From contig JAPDOI010001933.1 of assembly GCA_029168955.1 (NCBI GenBank), forward strand, positions 57,222 through 121,221: a DNA stretch of 64,000 bases, in the 5' to 3' direction. The DNA is from Aplectana chamaeleonis. Its lineage: Eukaryota; Nematoda; Chromadorea; Rhabditida; Cosmocercidae. The translations under genes and the position numbers were made by a program. Below the pieces are notes generated by a model. That model made no database searches and was not told the DNA's origin. It was given only the letters and a program-made list of their open reading frames with translations. Shown here piece after piece: positions 43,268 to 55,984 of the stretch (position 1 is the stretch's first letter; each line of letters starts with the position of its first letter).

Positions 43268-45976
43268 CAGGGATGTGCGGCAAACGATTTTGAAAATTCG
43301 GCAAACGGAAATCGACAAAATTTGTCCAAAAATGGCCGGCAAACGGCAATCGGCAATCGACAAACGGCAAAATAAAAAAAATCTTGTACAATAAAGATAC
43401 AAAGGTTCTAAAAGTACCGAGGAAAATACTATTTTCTGATGCACATTTCGTATTTCAATAGCCAGACAAAAAATGGTTTTTCAATAGTACCACAAGAAGT
43501 TGAACCCCTCACGTTGGTACAGTACCTGATATGAAAAACAGCACAAGAAGGAGCATTTTATTGAGCACTGGTGATAGGAATGTTGTGGTAAAAGGATAGT
43601 AAATTTTCGAGGTTTTCTAATGTCAACCTTTTTTGGAGTATGTAGTAGTCATTCATTTGCTTCGTGTTTAAAAGTCATCGCACAAAATTCAGAGTGTCGT
43701 GCAATTCAAGTTAAAGAGGTAAGAAATTCATTCAAAGAAGTGATGAGCTCAATGTGGTTTTAGGTGATCATTTCCCAACGAGCTTGGCAGCCATGCCGCT
43801 TCTCTGGCAGGAATTGCCGCTGCTGCTGCTGCTGATGGAGCCACACCGGCTCCTACAGGCACCACTGCGGCCCCGCAAATCGCTGCTGCGGCTCCGCCAT
43901 CGGTGGCTGCGGATTCACAAAAATAGGACCGAGTGAGAGCAACTCATATGAAATTAATTAGGAGTCATAGTACAACTGGGCGGGGCCTACGAATAAAAAT
44001 GCGCACCTACGGTTGTCAGTTCCTCTGTCTTAAAGGGACAGAGGGTATTCCCGTTCATGCAGGCAAGGAGATACGGGATGTAGGTAATCAAACTTCTGTG
44101 ATTGAACCGGCGACACTACACAGGACAGTTCATCGTAGTCGATGCGGGTTCGCTGATATAACCTCGCGCAGCCGGTGCGGTTCTAACACTGAGCCGCTGC
44201 GGCACTACCGAGGCAATGTCGTGGCGTTGTCGAGGCTCAAGGCACTGCAGCAGAATAGTATTGACACAGTGATGATCGAAGAGCCGCTGCGATACTACCG
44301 CGGACCTATCGAGGCACAGTTGAGAGTCGCGTTACTTTCCCGGCATTGCCCATGCGAACTTTCTCAAAGTTCGCGGCATACTCGTTGGCGTGCCTCACGG
44401 TGTGTTTACTTCTTGACTGGGATTCAGACAAAAGATTAAGACGTGGACAATTACAACTAACTAGAACGCATGTTTCCGGACAGTCTTGGAAGCGTTCCCG
44501 AGAAACTTCTCCGTCTTTGGCATGTCATCTTTCAAATTTCCTTTTGAACTGCGCGCTAACAACTCAAGTACATGCAATCGGGTAGTTTTTCGGGCTTTCC
44601 AAAAACGACCCCTGAAAAACCACCTCCTTCTCAAACTGTACTCCACACCTTACTCCCAACTGATCATCCCCGACTCCGTGCATCCGGTTTATAGTCAAGC
44701 AGCGAATCTAATTAAAGCCATGTTCTGACTCCATCGCTGTTGTTTTTCATCGCAGCGATTTTGCATCCGCTGCTGCAGCGATTTAGCAGCGGCAGCGCTT
44801 TTGTTCATAGTGCATAGCCTCACGGGTGATCGAAGAATTTCAATAAATTACTGAAACTAATGGTTGGTAGTCATCAGTAACACGTTTCGACTCGTAAACA
44901 CTGATCTTGACATGTGAAATGGTATTCGCTCACTAGACAAAACGTGTCATTCGCTAGCAATCGCTCCATCGCTGCCATCAAGGCAGCGATGGAGCGATGA
45001 TCAGCGACCTTCGAGAATCGCTCCTCCAGCAGCTCAGCAGTAAAACATAGGATTTCGTCGACGCGACCTAGCGATGTAGGACGTTTGCCACGAAGCGATC
45101 ACACTTGGAGCGCCCTTCCATTACGCGCCATGAGAAAGAAACAGTTGTCCCTCGCATGGCCGCAGCGACCACCTGCAGTCAAAGCATGGCTTTAAACGGG
45201 TGTTCCCCACGCCGTACACCCTCTCTCACCCTTTCAACTCAGAGCTATTGATTTCAACTTGGTGGCATGTTTTTCAGCGCCATTGTTAGCATAATAGAAG
45301 ATGACGAGGTGCATAAGCAGACAAACTGTCAGTGAAGTCCAACATCCTCTGCAGGCTATAAAACTGCGAAATTCATATGGTTCCTATGCGTGCTGGTGCG
45401 GAGCCGAGGTCAGAGACAGTGAGAGATTGGGGGGGGGCAGACGGAGGCTGAGGCGTCGCTCGCGCCTCGAATGATGTGAATTACGACGTTTTATGGAGGG
45501 TAAACAACGCTCTGAAGACAACTGAAAGAAATCGAGCCATTCAGCGTTTTTCATGAACCCTTTGTGCCCTCTCCTGGTAGCGTTAAAAGTGAGAATTCCT
45601 GTCTCAAAGAGCCCTACGTTAATCAACAAGGAGGGGTGGGGAATTCGGTACTCTTCCAAACAAGAGGACCCACACGAGCATAACAATGCAATACTAGCAA
45701 ATGCTTTGACGTGACCGCACGGTAGGTTACGTCAACTAGCTTGAAGTTTTAAAGTACGTATAGCCTCTCTCTTTACTTTCGAGCCGGTCGCTGCAAGGCT
45801 TATCGGATATACCACGCGCTTCCTAATCGCGGCGTTTGTTATCTATGGCGCACTTTTTGCCGAATTTTGTCGAAAAGTGAGAAGAAAAACGGCAAACGAC
45901 AATCGACAAAAATCGTTCGAAAACGGCGGCAAACGGCAATCGGCAAGCGGCAAACGGCAATTGCCGCACATCCCTG
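43268..45976. mobile_element. hAT element, 2709 bp, inserted in the Tc3-like transposase
   Basis: The ends are CAGGGATGTGCGGCAA and its complement. The 8-bp duplication ATCCTGAG lies at 43260-43267 and 45977-45984, exactly where the transposase reading is interrupted. The subterminal regions of both ends are built of CGGCAAACGG/CGACAAACGG repeats (43280-43375 and 45880-45970). No hAT transposase is recognisable. The interior has a possible Ala-rich exon (43771) and GCGATGGAGCGATG palindromes near 44960. Confidence 0.85.
43771..43962 (+). CDS. Possible Ala/Pro-rich C-terminal exon inside a hAT element, unknown function
   Basis: An open frame without ATG reads FPNELGSHAASLAGIAAAAA, then a Pro/Thr-rich stretch with TPAPTGTTAAP and AAAAPPSVAADSQK, and ends at TAG 43960-43962. 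The region is much richer in GC than its flanks. It lies within the hAT element 43268-45976, so it could be a captured host exon or chance. An in-frame TGA lies shortly upstream, so a real exon would have to start at an internal acceptor such as GGCAG at about 43786-43790. Confidence 0.25.
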
Positions 45977-47141
45977 ATCCTGAGCTATATCGGAAGGAGA
46001 ACCCTGTAGGGCGTCCGAGGCCGCTTTCGGAGCATGACGAAAGAAGAATCGGACGCCTTCTATCCAACTCAACGATGAGTCTCAACTGCTTGCGCAGCGA
46101 GCTTTCGCTTTCGACGAGCAAAAGTACGGTTTGGAGGGCAGTTCAGTCGCAAGAGAACCTCAGAAGACAATAAGTGAAGCGTGCGCCAAGACTGACGGAA
46201 CAGCACAAGGAGACCCGCCGCCAGTTTGCTACCCAAAACATGAAAAGGGATTAATCAAAGGTAAGGCGATTTTGCTCATACGCTGCTCCGTGGCCCCAAT
46301 TATTCCAAACGCTTCAGGTGATCTGGAGCGTTGAGAAAAGGTTTAATCCGGACGAACCGGATGTTGGATGAGGTTACTGGCGTGATCTGCGGAAGTCACC
46401 GCGTGTCTTCTCCCGACGCAACTTCGGCTGTGGATCGCTCGTGGTTTGAGGTGCCTTCTGCAAATCTGGTCAACCCGAGCTTGCATTCGTTTCGTGTCGT
46501 ATGGACTCCGAGGACTACCAGAAGGTTCTAGAGGATCGTCTTCTGTTGTTTATACGACGGCATCGACGCCAGGCCTTCACTTTTATGCACGAAAAACGCT
46601 GCTATCCATGCTAGTCGGTCGACGTCAGCATGGCTTGCAAGGAGCAATATGGAGGTTCTCGGTTGGCCTGCGTGTTCACCTGATCTCAATCCTATCGAGA
46701 GCCTCTGAGCTATCATTGTGCACACGGTTCACAGTGACGCTAATCAGTACGCCACAATCGACGAGCTGAAGGAGTCGATCGCCAACGCCTGGGTATCAGT
46801 GGAACCCACCGTGATCAAAAATCTGGTCCAGAGCATGCCGAAGCGATTAGTTGAAGTTATTTTGAATCAAGGAGGACAGACAAGTTACTAGATCGTTGAT
46901 TTTTGTTGGTTACCGTGATAAAACTTTGATTTCATTTAGTGGACCTATAGTTTTGAAACGGGTGTTATTCAATCTTCGAGCTCTTAAAATTCGTACCAAA
47001 TCTGAATTCGCGTCTACGGTTCTTCATAAAGGTTTTCGAGGACGCTGATTTTGTAGGTGACCACTGCAGAACATTTGAGTTAGAGCGAAACACAAAATCA
47101 CGGAATTCATAGGTGGACCTGTAGATATGAAACGCAGTGTA

Positions 47142-48300
47142 TAAGGCCAGAAGCCACTGCTGCAACTCCGCAGCAGAGTGGTTCATCCGCCATCAAATCA
47201 CAATCTTGTACTGGTCGATGAGCTTCTCTGACATTCTTCAATAGAAAACTCTTAAGAGAACTTAATCAGGAAATTCCGCAGGTCAGGAAGAACTTTGACG
47301 AGCGTCCGGGCCATAGTTGCTGCAGATGCTAACATAGACAAAATTATGCTTAGACAACTCGGTCACGTCGATGGCATATAGCATTTCCCAAATGCTTTCG
47401 TATCAAGGAGTACTCGAAAAGTGCCAACCTCTTCACTTTATTTTTTGACGATTATTGTTAAGTTGAAAAAGGTTTTTTATTGCGTTTTCCTGTACTTTTG
47501 ACGCCCTTGATCACAGAATTACTTCTTCAAAAATCGTAAACTTTTCTTCTCCACCTGGAACCTTCTAGTTTCTTGCCTAATAGTGTTATTTAGATTGAAA
47601 ACTCTGAACTTTGCACCTAATTTCAACTGAAACGTCGAAATTGGTGTTAAATCTCGAAGTCCAATACTTTCCGATATAATTGACGTGGACTGAATGCGCT
47701 TCCAGCGAATCAACCAGTTCAATCTGTTTCGAGTGAAGAGTTACAACCAGTTTTGAATGGTTTTTGCCATTTTTAATTTTTTTTTACTGATAGTTCTGTT
47801 GATAGGACCCAACATATGTACATGACTATTACACTATCTATCCTCCACAGCTTTCAGAGGAACGTTTTCCAGGACTTCTCAGCCTCCGAAGTGGTCGCCC
47901 TTTTAAGGTCATGGTGTTATCCTGATAGTAGCCATGAAATAAGGGTATTTTTTCAAAACTAAGCTATAGCTCAGTCCAATACAGAAATTCTATGACAATT
48001 CTTGTCGCGTGGATTTTATGGTGCAAATGTTGATAAATGCGGCGACCGGTCGTAAAGATAATGCAACTTGGAGCACGCCCTTAGGAGTTTGGTGATCGAT
48101 TGGTCGCGCTAATTATCTCCCACTGATATATGACAATGTTTAATTCTTCTATAAAGACACTACCCATTCAATTTACGGACACTTTTAGATCGAATATGCT
48201 GAATATTTCCAAACCCGCTAAACTAAACGCCCGTTCATGAACTTCTTCATTGTACCGAAATGATTCGTGTTGTATTGTAATGAAATCTTAAGGTTAAAAA
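47142..48300. other. Nothing recognised
   Basis: AT-rich sequence between the Tc1/mariner element and the 48302 exon. It should hold any upstream region of that gene, but I see no TATA box or coding signal. Confidence 0.4.
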
Positions 48301-48301
48301 G

Positions 48302-48424
48302 ATGCACTTCGCTCTTATTATTCTCGCATTAGCAACTGTGACTGTTGCCGATCTCATTCCGACCTATGCCCTTTCGCAGGAATCTATTGAGTTTGTGGCG
48401 TTTCGCTCGAAACCTATAGTGGTA
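48302..48424 (+). CDS. Probable first exon of a secreted protein (signal peptide), partial
   Basis: ATG at 48302 opens MHFALIILALATVTVADLIP, a textbook signal peptide (short N-terminus, hydrophobic core, polar end). The reading frame continues for about 40 codons to possible donors at ATA|GTGGTA or GTG|GTAGGA near 48417-48423. Beyond that the frame runs into a TTAA-flanked repeat at 48453, which supports an intron there. A candidate next exon (TTTTAG acceptor, short Pro-rich reading APAIVPSPPGR, GTGTTC donor) lies near 49060-49091, but its phase does not match the likely donor. I do not recognise the product. The exact exon end is uncertain. Confidence 0.5.
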
Positions 48425-48452
48425 GGATTTCATATTGAATGCATTTCCTTAA

Positions 48453-48903
48453 AGGCAGCGTTCATGATGATCATCTTTGCTAATTTTTCACAGTGAAATG
48501 ATAGGCGAAAAGGATCTTAGGCTCCCAGTGGCGAAAGAACGATAGAAAGCGCGACAGGAGCGGCAAAAAAAAAACGACTGCAAACAAGCGTTTTTGGGCC
48601 CCAGACGCACCAGGCGCCCCGGATCCGCCCCCTCGAATTGAACAAATGAATATTCAAACTACGGGAATGATCAAGTGAAGGAAGTGCAGATAAGTGAGCT
48701 GATTGCTTCATTGCACTGATAGGTATTATCCTTCTAGCGGTCAATTCCTCCACGCTCAAAAATCAACGAAAACAAGGGAGGGCCTATTTTGGCTAAAAAA
48801 CGCGACTTTCGCGTCCTTTTTAAGCGTGCTTTACTATATAGGGCAGAAGACTTTCTGTACATCGTAGAGATATCGGAAGTGAAATTTATCGTGAACAATG
48901 CCT
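48453..48903. mobile_element. TTAA-flanked element, subfamily E, in a probable intron
   Basis: Starts AGGCAGCGTTCATGATGATC and ends ATCGTGAACAATGCCT, with TTAA on both sides (48449-48452, 48904-48907). It lies 30 bp after the probable donor of the 48302 exon. Confidence 0.85.
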
Positions 48904-49144
48904 TTAACTTGTAGTTTGTGGTTCTATGCCTCTTGTACCATATGAAGATTTAAGAATATATGCTAATCATAGTTCAAATAATGCCGAAAAAAATCTCAAA
49001 TGCAGTGATTAGTCTCATGAACCTTTCTTATTTTCGCTCCTGAGCTCCTTATTTTAGCTCCAGCAATTGTACCGTCACCTCCCGGAAGGTGTTCAGCCAG
49101 TCACTGTGGAACAGTGTGCGCTTCGCGATCGCCTTCCGTAAGAC

Positions 49145-49908
49145 GGCGTTCAAAGTTTAGTGGGGCGACGCGATGGCACATGTCAGTGCGACGCGAAAAT
49201 CGCGTCGCGCAGATATTTAGGTGTGAACGCTGCGCGAACGCTGGGCGACTACGTTCAATTGCGTACGTACTGTGCTTCTCTGGGCCGAATTCCGGTCCGC
49301 AATTGCGTCTTGACACGCTTCGCGGCCGCACGCTTCCGAGTCGGAAGAGGTTCCAGCACCGCAGCAGTCGATCTGTTAACTATACGAGGGTTTTGGGAAC
49401 TGGAAACTGAGAAAAATTGAAGAAAACTGTATAAAAAAGCCCCATCGAGTCGGCTTTGGCGCTGGAAACTCGACCGACTCGAGCGCGTGCGACCGCAAAG
49501 CGTGTCGAGACGCAATGGCGGACCGGAATTTGGTCCAGATAAGCACACTACAAGATTTCTCGTAAACAAGCAACGGCAATTTTTTTTTCTAGAAATACTA
49601 AAAGTTTTTTCGTGTTCTTTTGAGCGCATGTGATCCTAGTTATGCTTATTTCATTGCTTTCATTATTATATTTAGCTGTGTGAATGAAAAGCACTGAAAA
49701 AAGCAACAATAAGATTGCCATCGCGCGACGTCCATTACGTCGCGTTGCATTGCAAAGCGACGTAATGGACGTCACGCGAGGGCGAATCGCTCGTCATTTC
49801 GAATGTATCGCGCCACTTCACTGAGAACACCCAGCGACGACGCGACGCGACGTCGCTTGGTTGATTGATTATAACATTGCGTCGGGCCGCTAATGAACTC
49901 TGAACGCC
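49145..49908. mobile_element. GC-rich inverted-repeat element containing a MITE
   Basis: The left end GGCGTTCAAAGTTTAGTGGG matches the complement of the right end (GGCGTTCAGAGTTCATTAGC). The interior is rich in GACGCGACG-type motifs and a palindrome (CGACGTCCATTACGTCGC against its complement, 49725-49785). It is interrupted by the MITE 49271-49549. The target duplication is not clear. Confidence 0.45.
49271..49549. mobile_element. MITE with TA target, 279 bp
   Basis: The ends are CTGTGCTTCTCTGGGCCGAA and the complement of GTGTGCTTATCTGGACCAAA, with TA on both sides. Related in its ends to the MITE 8559-8753. Confidence 0.72.
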
Positions 49909-50619
49909 GCCTAATGTTCTGAAAATTAATCTCTCTCGAAAATGGCTACAGGCTGCCCGAGTTCGTAGCAGCAGTCTGAAAGCGTTCATACTACTGTTGT
50001 GTAATTTCCACTGTCCACACTGCTTTAAAGTGTAGGATTCGGTGAAAGGACCGATGAAGTGCTATATCTCGACCCTGCTATTTCTGTAGGAATCCGCAAC
50101 GCAGTTACAATCGACGCGGATCGCACTGATACTATGCGTTCCTAATGGTGTGTTATCGCGAACTCGGTGTGCCATCAATGCCGCTCGTCGGATTTGGTCA
50201 GAAAGCGCGCGAGGACCCAATTTTGAGCCCTTTTCGTAATTTATAAATAACTCGCTTCAAACTAAACCGTGTGCGAAACTCGGGCAATATTCATGGTCCC
50301 GTCGTTAAGGGCTATCTATCCATAAAAATGACCCTAAAATCCGACCTCGCTTTCTGACCAAATCCTACGAGCGATCGTCTTTGTCTGCGCCTCCCTGTGG
50401 CTACCGTGCCTAAGGAGCTGGTTGATTGCTCCTTAGAACTATAGGAGCTGAACTTCTATAGTTCTCAACGAAACCACGTCAAAAGGCTTTGCTAGTGGAC
50501 CATGAATATCACCCTGGTTTCGCATAGTTGAGTTTGAAGCGAGATATCCAAACAGGACGAAAAAGACGCGAAAACGCGCTCTAACCAAATGCTACGAGCG
50601 GTAGCGTATTTCAAAACAT

Positions 50620-50690
50620 ACGTGCACCGAGTTTGCGCCAACGCACATTAAGGAAAACAAAGTATCAAAACGATCCGTGCCGACTGTACG
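50620..50690. mobile_element. Half copy of the 759-903 MITE family
   Basis: GTGCACCGAGTTTGCGCCAA continues to GATCCGTGCCGACTGTA, one arm of the palindromic MITE. Confidence 0.6.
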
Positions 50691-51356
50691 TAGTATTCGC
50701 GCAGGTGCGAGTTGTGATGGATCGGACGGTGTCGCGTAGTTTTGCTACGTGGTGGAATCTCAAGAAACGACACGGACAATACAAACACATATTTACTGTC
50801 GTTTTCGCGAGTGTTGCTCAAATTGAGCCAATCTCTGTTTATAAAATTTTGTGGCATTATTCCACTTTACGGACTTCAAAACTCGAAGAGCTTTTAACGC
50901 TCAATCATTGTTCAGGGCGGTTATTGGGTGGGGGGATGTTGAATCGGTAGATGAGGTTCCTTGCGAGCTAACGGAGGATGGCCGTATGTATCTGGTGGTT
51001 TTGTCGAGGCCTCCGATTTGCTTGAAACTTTGTCTAGAGCCGTTTCTTTTTTTCTGGGGGAGGGGGAGGTCATCACGACCCTGTTGTCTGCACTCCGATT
51101 TTTGAAGGATTGCAGTAAGTTATGATAGCCGAATGGCAATAAAAATACCTCAACCTATCGTAGTCCTCCCAAGGTTGAGAAAAAGAACCGACTCTGCATT
51201 TCTGCGCAAAGTTTTAGCCAGCCAAATCTAAAAAGCCGACCTACTACGGTATAAGTACCGTAACCAATCGTAAATTCCGAAAAATCGAAGACGGACTTCA
51301 TATTTGTGTTAGACACATCAAATACGGGGTATTCTCGACCTGGGGAATCTTATTAA

Positions 51357-51801
51357 AGGCAGCATACACGCTCAAAAATGATATCAATTTTATGGAATTA
51401 ACCGAAGGTCTGAAGCTGTTAATATTCAGAGATAACGTTTCGTTCTATATTGGCCCAGAAGCGGACGAGTTGTACCGCATTGCCTGAAATAGCGGAGCTA
51501 GTGACAAATTTGTTGGGATAACCACGCTAATGTACTCGTACGGCCCTTTCTGGAACGCTTACGACGTTAGAAGCGTAAAAAATGAGCCAAAATGACCGTA
51601 ATCGAGCATTGAACATTTGTATTGAGGGGCGGAGCCCGTATCGGTGGGCGGAGAATGGATGATTTTGTGACTCAATACGGCTCAGATACGGTAATTTTAA
51701 CTCGTTTTCAACTCTTCCAACTTCGTGAGGGCTCTTCTAGGGCCCGTACGACCCTACTAATGTAGTTATCTCAACAACTTTTGCGAGCGTGTATGCTGCC
51801 T
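51357..51801. mobile_element. TTAA-flanked palindromic element, subfamily D
   Basis: Starts AGGCAGCATACACGCTCAAA and ends GCGAGCGTGTATGCTGCCT, with TTAA at 51353-51356 and 51802-51805. Confidence 0.85.
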
Positions 51802-52439
51802 TTAATGGCCAAATTTCTTTGCGTATATGGCAAGTTATAAGAATTTCTTAACGTAGATGGCAAGTTATAGGATGTAATATCATCTTCAATCGGTTTACTC
51901 TCTGTGGTTTCCTGTTTTCAATATAAACCATGGAGGCCTTTCAAAAAACTTTATTTTAAAATTTGAGAGGTTTTATCAGAGAGTATGTTTATAATTTTCC
52001 TTGTTTTCAGACAGCTGTCTCCAAATGTGAATCTATTCCGTGGAACGGATGTCAGGTATCCAATTTTTATTAGAGTAAGCTGGTGATCTAGAGCGCCCCT
52101 CACATTCCTTTCACATACACGCTGAACACACTTCATGTTGAATGTGTCTCATTCTCATAGGTTCATTGGGGTGGAGACAGCGGTTCTAGAGGTGAAGGTT
52201 GTTTAGGATACCTGAGTGGGAAATGGCGGAGGTTCCCCCTCGACCGGCGACTACAAAAATCAACGTTTTCTCAATCCTCTTTTCTCGCATTCAACGTATT
52301 TTTATTATTTATTGATTATTTTCGAAACATAATTTCTTCATTAGGTGACCGCCTTTAAAGATCACTATTCTTAACAAATTGATCTGCCGCGGGCATGAGA
52401 ATTTCCTTTGAGCTGTCTTGAAGTCAATTTTTATTCGGA

Positions 52440-52700
52440 ATATTTTTCGAAGCGAATAAAAATAACTACCTATTTTTCGCTGATAAAATTGTAGCCCTTG
52501 AAGATGGATTCTGCAAAGCAGTTGTTTCCGGAACCTCCATAGAATTCTGCGTCGAATAACGCATTCAATTCGAAAAAAAGTTCCCCTTCTTTCAACCGAT
52601 TTCAACTATTGGAATTAAGTTTTTGACTCGAAGCGATTAGTTTTTCGCATATAGCTTTTTTCCCCTTGACGGAAACCTTTTGATAAAGGATATTTTTGGA
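52440..52700. repeat. Dispersed repeat also present at 63490-63720
   Basis: Shares CCTTGAAGATGGATTCTGC-like and AATTCTGCGTCGAATAA blocks with two loose tandem units right of the outer element (63490-63720). The units are roughly 140-150 bp and begin with TTTTTCGC. Confidence 0.45.
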
Positions 52701-54827
52701 GTGCTCATACATTTTGGCATTAAATAGTGTTTTCAGGTATCACTCTTCCAGGGCTGGTAGTAAACCCCCCATTGTCGTGACGACAATTGTCATGACATGT
52801 CACGACATGTCGCGACCAAAAGGCGCGAGCTATGGGTTCGTATCGTATCCTACAACACATGGCTCGTGACTGTCACGAGCTCGTCACGACAATTACGGTC
52901 ACGAGCTGTCACAAGTGTCGCGTGGTCATAACATCACGACAGCGCGACAGACAGCGTGACACAAAATAGTTCGCGGTTGAGGGAGTGCGCAGATTGCTGC
53001 GAGTGTCGTGCGCTCGTGCACAACAATGTCGTGACGACATTTAGGCGTGTGATTGAGAGCAGGGTGTGCGGCGCCTGTCAACACAATCTAAATTACGCAC
53101 CTTTCGCTATGTTTTTTGCCCTTTGTGTGGCAATGATAACAATGAAAAACATTGCATTGTTCGATATTGATCAAATTTCCCGGAAATCACATGGCATCCC
53201 GTCGCTTTCCGCTTCCGAATGTGAGGTGAGAAGCTTTTTTATTTTGGTTTTCTTGACTATATTTTTGTAGGTGAATGTTCTAATGTAGCGACTTATGAAG
53301 GGTTTAAATAATACAGCATTTTAAATGCGTTTAGAACATTCTGATTTCAGTTGAACATTTTTGCTATTGATTTCTAATCTCCGTTCTTCCATATGACTTT
53401 TTTTGGAGAAAAAAATTGATAGTTTATTTTTGATTTCAGTTTGTGAGATTGATTGTTATGAGACTGTGCGCATTTTTCTCAGTTCCATAATTTTTATATG
53501 GCAAAAACAGCTGACTGCAGAGGTATTCCTCCGCTGTATGTATTTATTACTCCCTTTGACATTACTAATAAGGGTTCTTTCAATAAAAATGGTGTCAGTA
53601 CTCAGTTGTAAGATTATTATACGTTGATGAGGTTTAATAAGTTCCGAAAGGGGTTTTTTAATTGATTCATATATTTTTTCGTTTGCAAGTTTTTTGCTCT
53701 ACATATCTTTTACGTTCTGGGATTAAAGTCCTTTCAAGTTACCCGTCCGGCAGTTCAGAAACCAAAAACTTCAAAACGAGAACGAAAATAAAACCTATTT
53801 CCAAACCGGGTTTTTCCCTGCCTATAGCCATTAAACTCTCACAATTATTATTAGAAGCATTTCTCATTAAAAGGGAATTTCTCTTGCACGACGGCGGGAA
53901 TAATTTAGATTATTATAGCGAATAAATACAGTTGCAGTCAGCAGTCACCGTCTTCTGAAAAGGTTAAAACTGAAAACAAGGCCTCCGAAGTTTTGTGAGA
54001 AAATCTGTCTCAGAAAGTGAATCCAAAATCAAACTAGGAAAATAATTTCACGAAGAAAAGACAAAATTTCATATTGAAAACTCCTATTCAAAACTAGAAG
54101 TCAAATTCTGAGGCGAAATCAAGATGTCACTAACCTGCATGTATTTACTGTAATCTTTAAAACCACAATAAGTGAGAACATCAGAACATTTACCAATGAG
54201 AATATGGAAAAGACAACCAAAATAAACAAGCCTCTCAAATGAGCGGAATAGTGATTTGATAGAAGTAAAAAAAGCTGTAGAAAAGCATTCACGGTGAAGT
54301 ACAAAATCTATCGAAAGTATGGGTGGTTAAATAACAGGAACAGTTCTCAAAGCAGTGCATAATAATAGTGGAAACTGCTTCAAATGTTGATACCACCACT
54401 TTGTGGATTGATCAATGGTCTCCAATCATTGGGTTTTATGGTAGGTATAACGCAGTGATCGACGTGGCCGACCATCATAGCACCCGATTAGGTGAACGGT
54501 GCAGCGCACTATTGGAGCAGTTGGTGTGCGCGCCGCTATGAGACGTGTGTCCTGGGTACCGTTCAGGGGTGTGCATTTTCCGTTTATCGATTTACCGATT
54601 TTCCGGATTTACCGGTGTTTTTCGGTAAATTTTGATTTACCGATTTACCGAATTTTTCTCGAGATTTACCGAAATTTTTACCGAAAAAATTGGGTGTTCT
54701 TTTGCCTAATCGGCCAACTTCTTACTCGTATTTCAGTGTTTGCTACTGTTAAGGCATATATTTGGCGCGATATCCTTCTTCATCCTTCTTTTTGTTACTC
54801 TTTTTAAGCCTTTGGCTTACTTTTTGA

Positions 54828-55232
54828 ATGTTTATACATACGATTTCTTCACCTTTTGAGTCACGCGGTTTTTCTTATCGAGATACTACTCCGAGAAATA
54901 CATATTTTATTCAAAAATGCCAACGGGTTTCAAGGCAGCAGAGTCTTGAAGCAGATATTTCAGGAACTGGGAAAATTCTTTTCGAAGCCCCCGACACAAC
55001 ACTGAATCCACTGCAGTTCTGGAACGACTCAATTGTTAAATCATCGTATACGCACCTTTCCTCACTGACCAATTTGTACTTTTACGCGCCTCCTGGCACA
55101 GTTGAGGCGGGAAGTATGTTTTCCTCAGCTGGCCTGATTTTGATTGGCTACAGAAAGGCCTTCATGACAGGAAATTTTGAAATGTTACTTTTTCTCAAAA
55201 TCAACGTCCCGCTGATTGGGTTCAGCCGTTGA
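54828..55232 (+). pseudogene. hAT transposase C-terminal fragment
   Basis: From about residue 60: NPLQFWNDSIVKSSYTHLSS, PPGTVEAGSMFSSAGLIL and NFEMLLFLKINV, the hATC dimerisation domain. The upstream 55 residues have no recognised domain. Better preserved than the copy at 8227. Confidence 0.82.
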
Positions 55233-55308
55233 GCCCATTTTAATATTTAAAACTCACTCATTATTTGCACTATCCTCATGCACTTTTGAAAGTGAAACAT
55301 AAATATTA

Positions 55309-55984
55309 TTTCTGAAAGTTTAGGTTCCTGGCAGAAGTAGAGATTTGGCATGGCCATTTTTTCCAAAAATTAGAAATATACTCAGTTAAAAGAGGAAGGT
55401 AACGAAAAATGAAAAAAGTTTTGAAATATTCCTGAGAACGATTTGGCGTAGAATAATTCGATTTTTGGAAATGTAGTGAAATAGTTGAAAGTCTGATTTG
55501 GCAGTCGAGCTTGAACCAACTATTGATAAGAGTTGTGCAAAATGAGAGATCGCATTGTATGAGCTTATCCGTAGAACATATCGAAGCAAAATCACGCGTG
55601 ATAAGGCAAGCAGTAAAAGCTGGTTCGGGAGCTTAAATGCCGCGGTATTCACGTATTAAGTGAAGTAAAATCAACTGTTTCTTCTATATCACGCGTGATT
55701 TTGCTTTGATATGTTCTACGGATAAGCTGATACAATGCGACCTCTCGTTTTGCAAAACTCTTATTAATGGTCGGTTCAAACTCGACTGCCAAATCATACT
55801 TTCAACTATTTCACTACATTTCCAAAAATCGAATTATTCTACGCCAAATCGTTCTCAGGAATATTTCAAAACTTTTTTCATTTTTCGTTACCTTCCTCTT
55901 TTAACTGAATATATTTCTAATTTTTCGAAAAAAATGGCCATGCCAAATCTCTACTTTTGCCAGGAACCTAAACTTTCAGGAATT
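55309..55984. mobile_element. Foldback element with arms of about 295 bp
   Basis: The arm starts TTCTGAAAGTTTAGGTTCCT and the other end is the complement of TTCCTGAAAGTTTAGGTTCC. The arms stay alignable to about 55610 and from about 55690, with a loop of roughly 80 bp. No protein is readable. Confidence 0.75.

Larger units (their letters stand above)
43122..46891 (+). pseudogene. Tc3-like (Tc1/mariner) transposase, split by a hAT insertion
   Basis: The N-terminal helix-turn-helix part is at 43122-43267 (MPRGNRLSSDEQSQTEALNA, then IAEHLGRSHNYINNYLRDPE). It resumes after the hAT element at about 45985 (GRPRPLSEHDERRIGRLLSN, LSTSKSTVWRAV). The catalytic region is decayed: the first DDE aspartate segment reads VIWSVEKRFNPDEPD instead of the usual SDEK. 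The C-terminus is intact: LGWPACSPDLNPIES, then NLVQSMPKRLVEVILNQGGQ and a stop at 46889-46891. The MPRG start and the GG..-Y end match C. elegans Tc3 transposase. Stops and frameshifts make it a pseudogene. Confidence 0.8.
42840..47139 (+). mobile_element. Tc1/mariner-type element with a second, related element nested inside
   Basis: The outer ends are CACTGCGTTTCATAACTATA (42840) and its complement at 47112-47139, each flanked by TA (42838-42839, 47140-47141). About 170 bp inside each end lies a second pair of ends (CCGTTTCAAAACTATAGGTC near 43018 and its complement near 46960). So one element was inserted in a close relative, or the inverted repeat was duplicated. The inner copy carries the Tc3-like transposase. 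Confidence 0.7.

Noticed and set aside
52956..53270. 104-codon frame with several cysteines
   Set aside because: Starts in GTCACGA repeats of the outer element; no recognisable motif.
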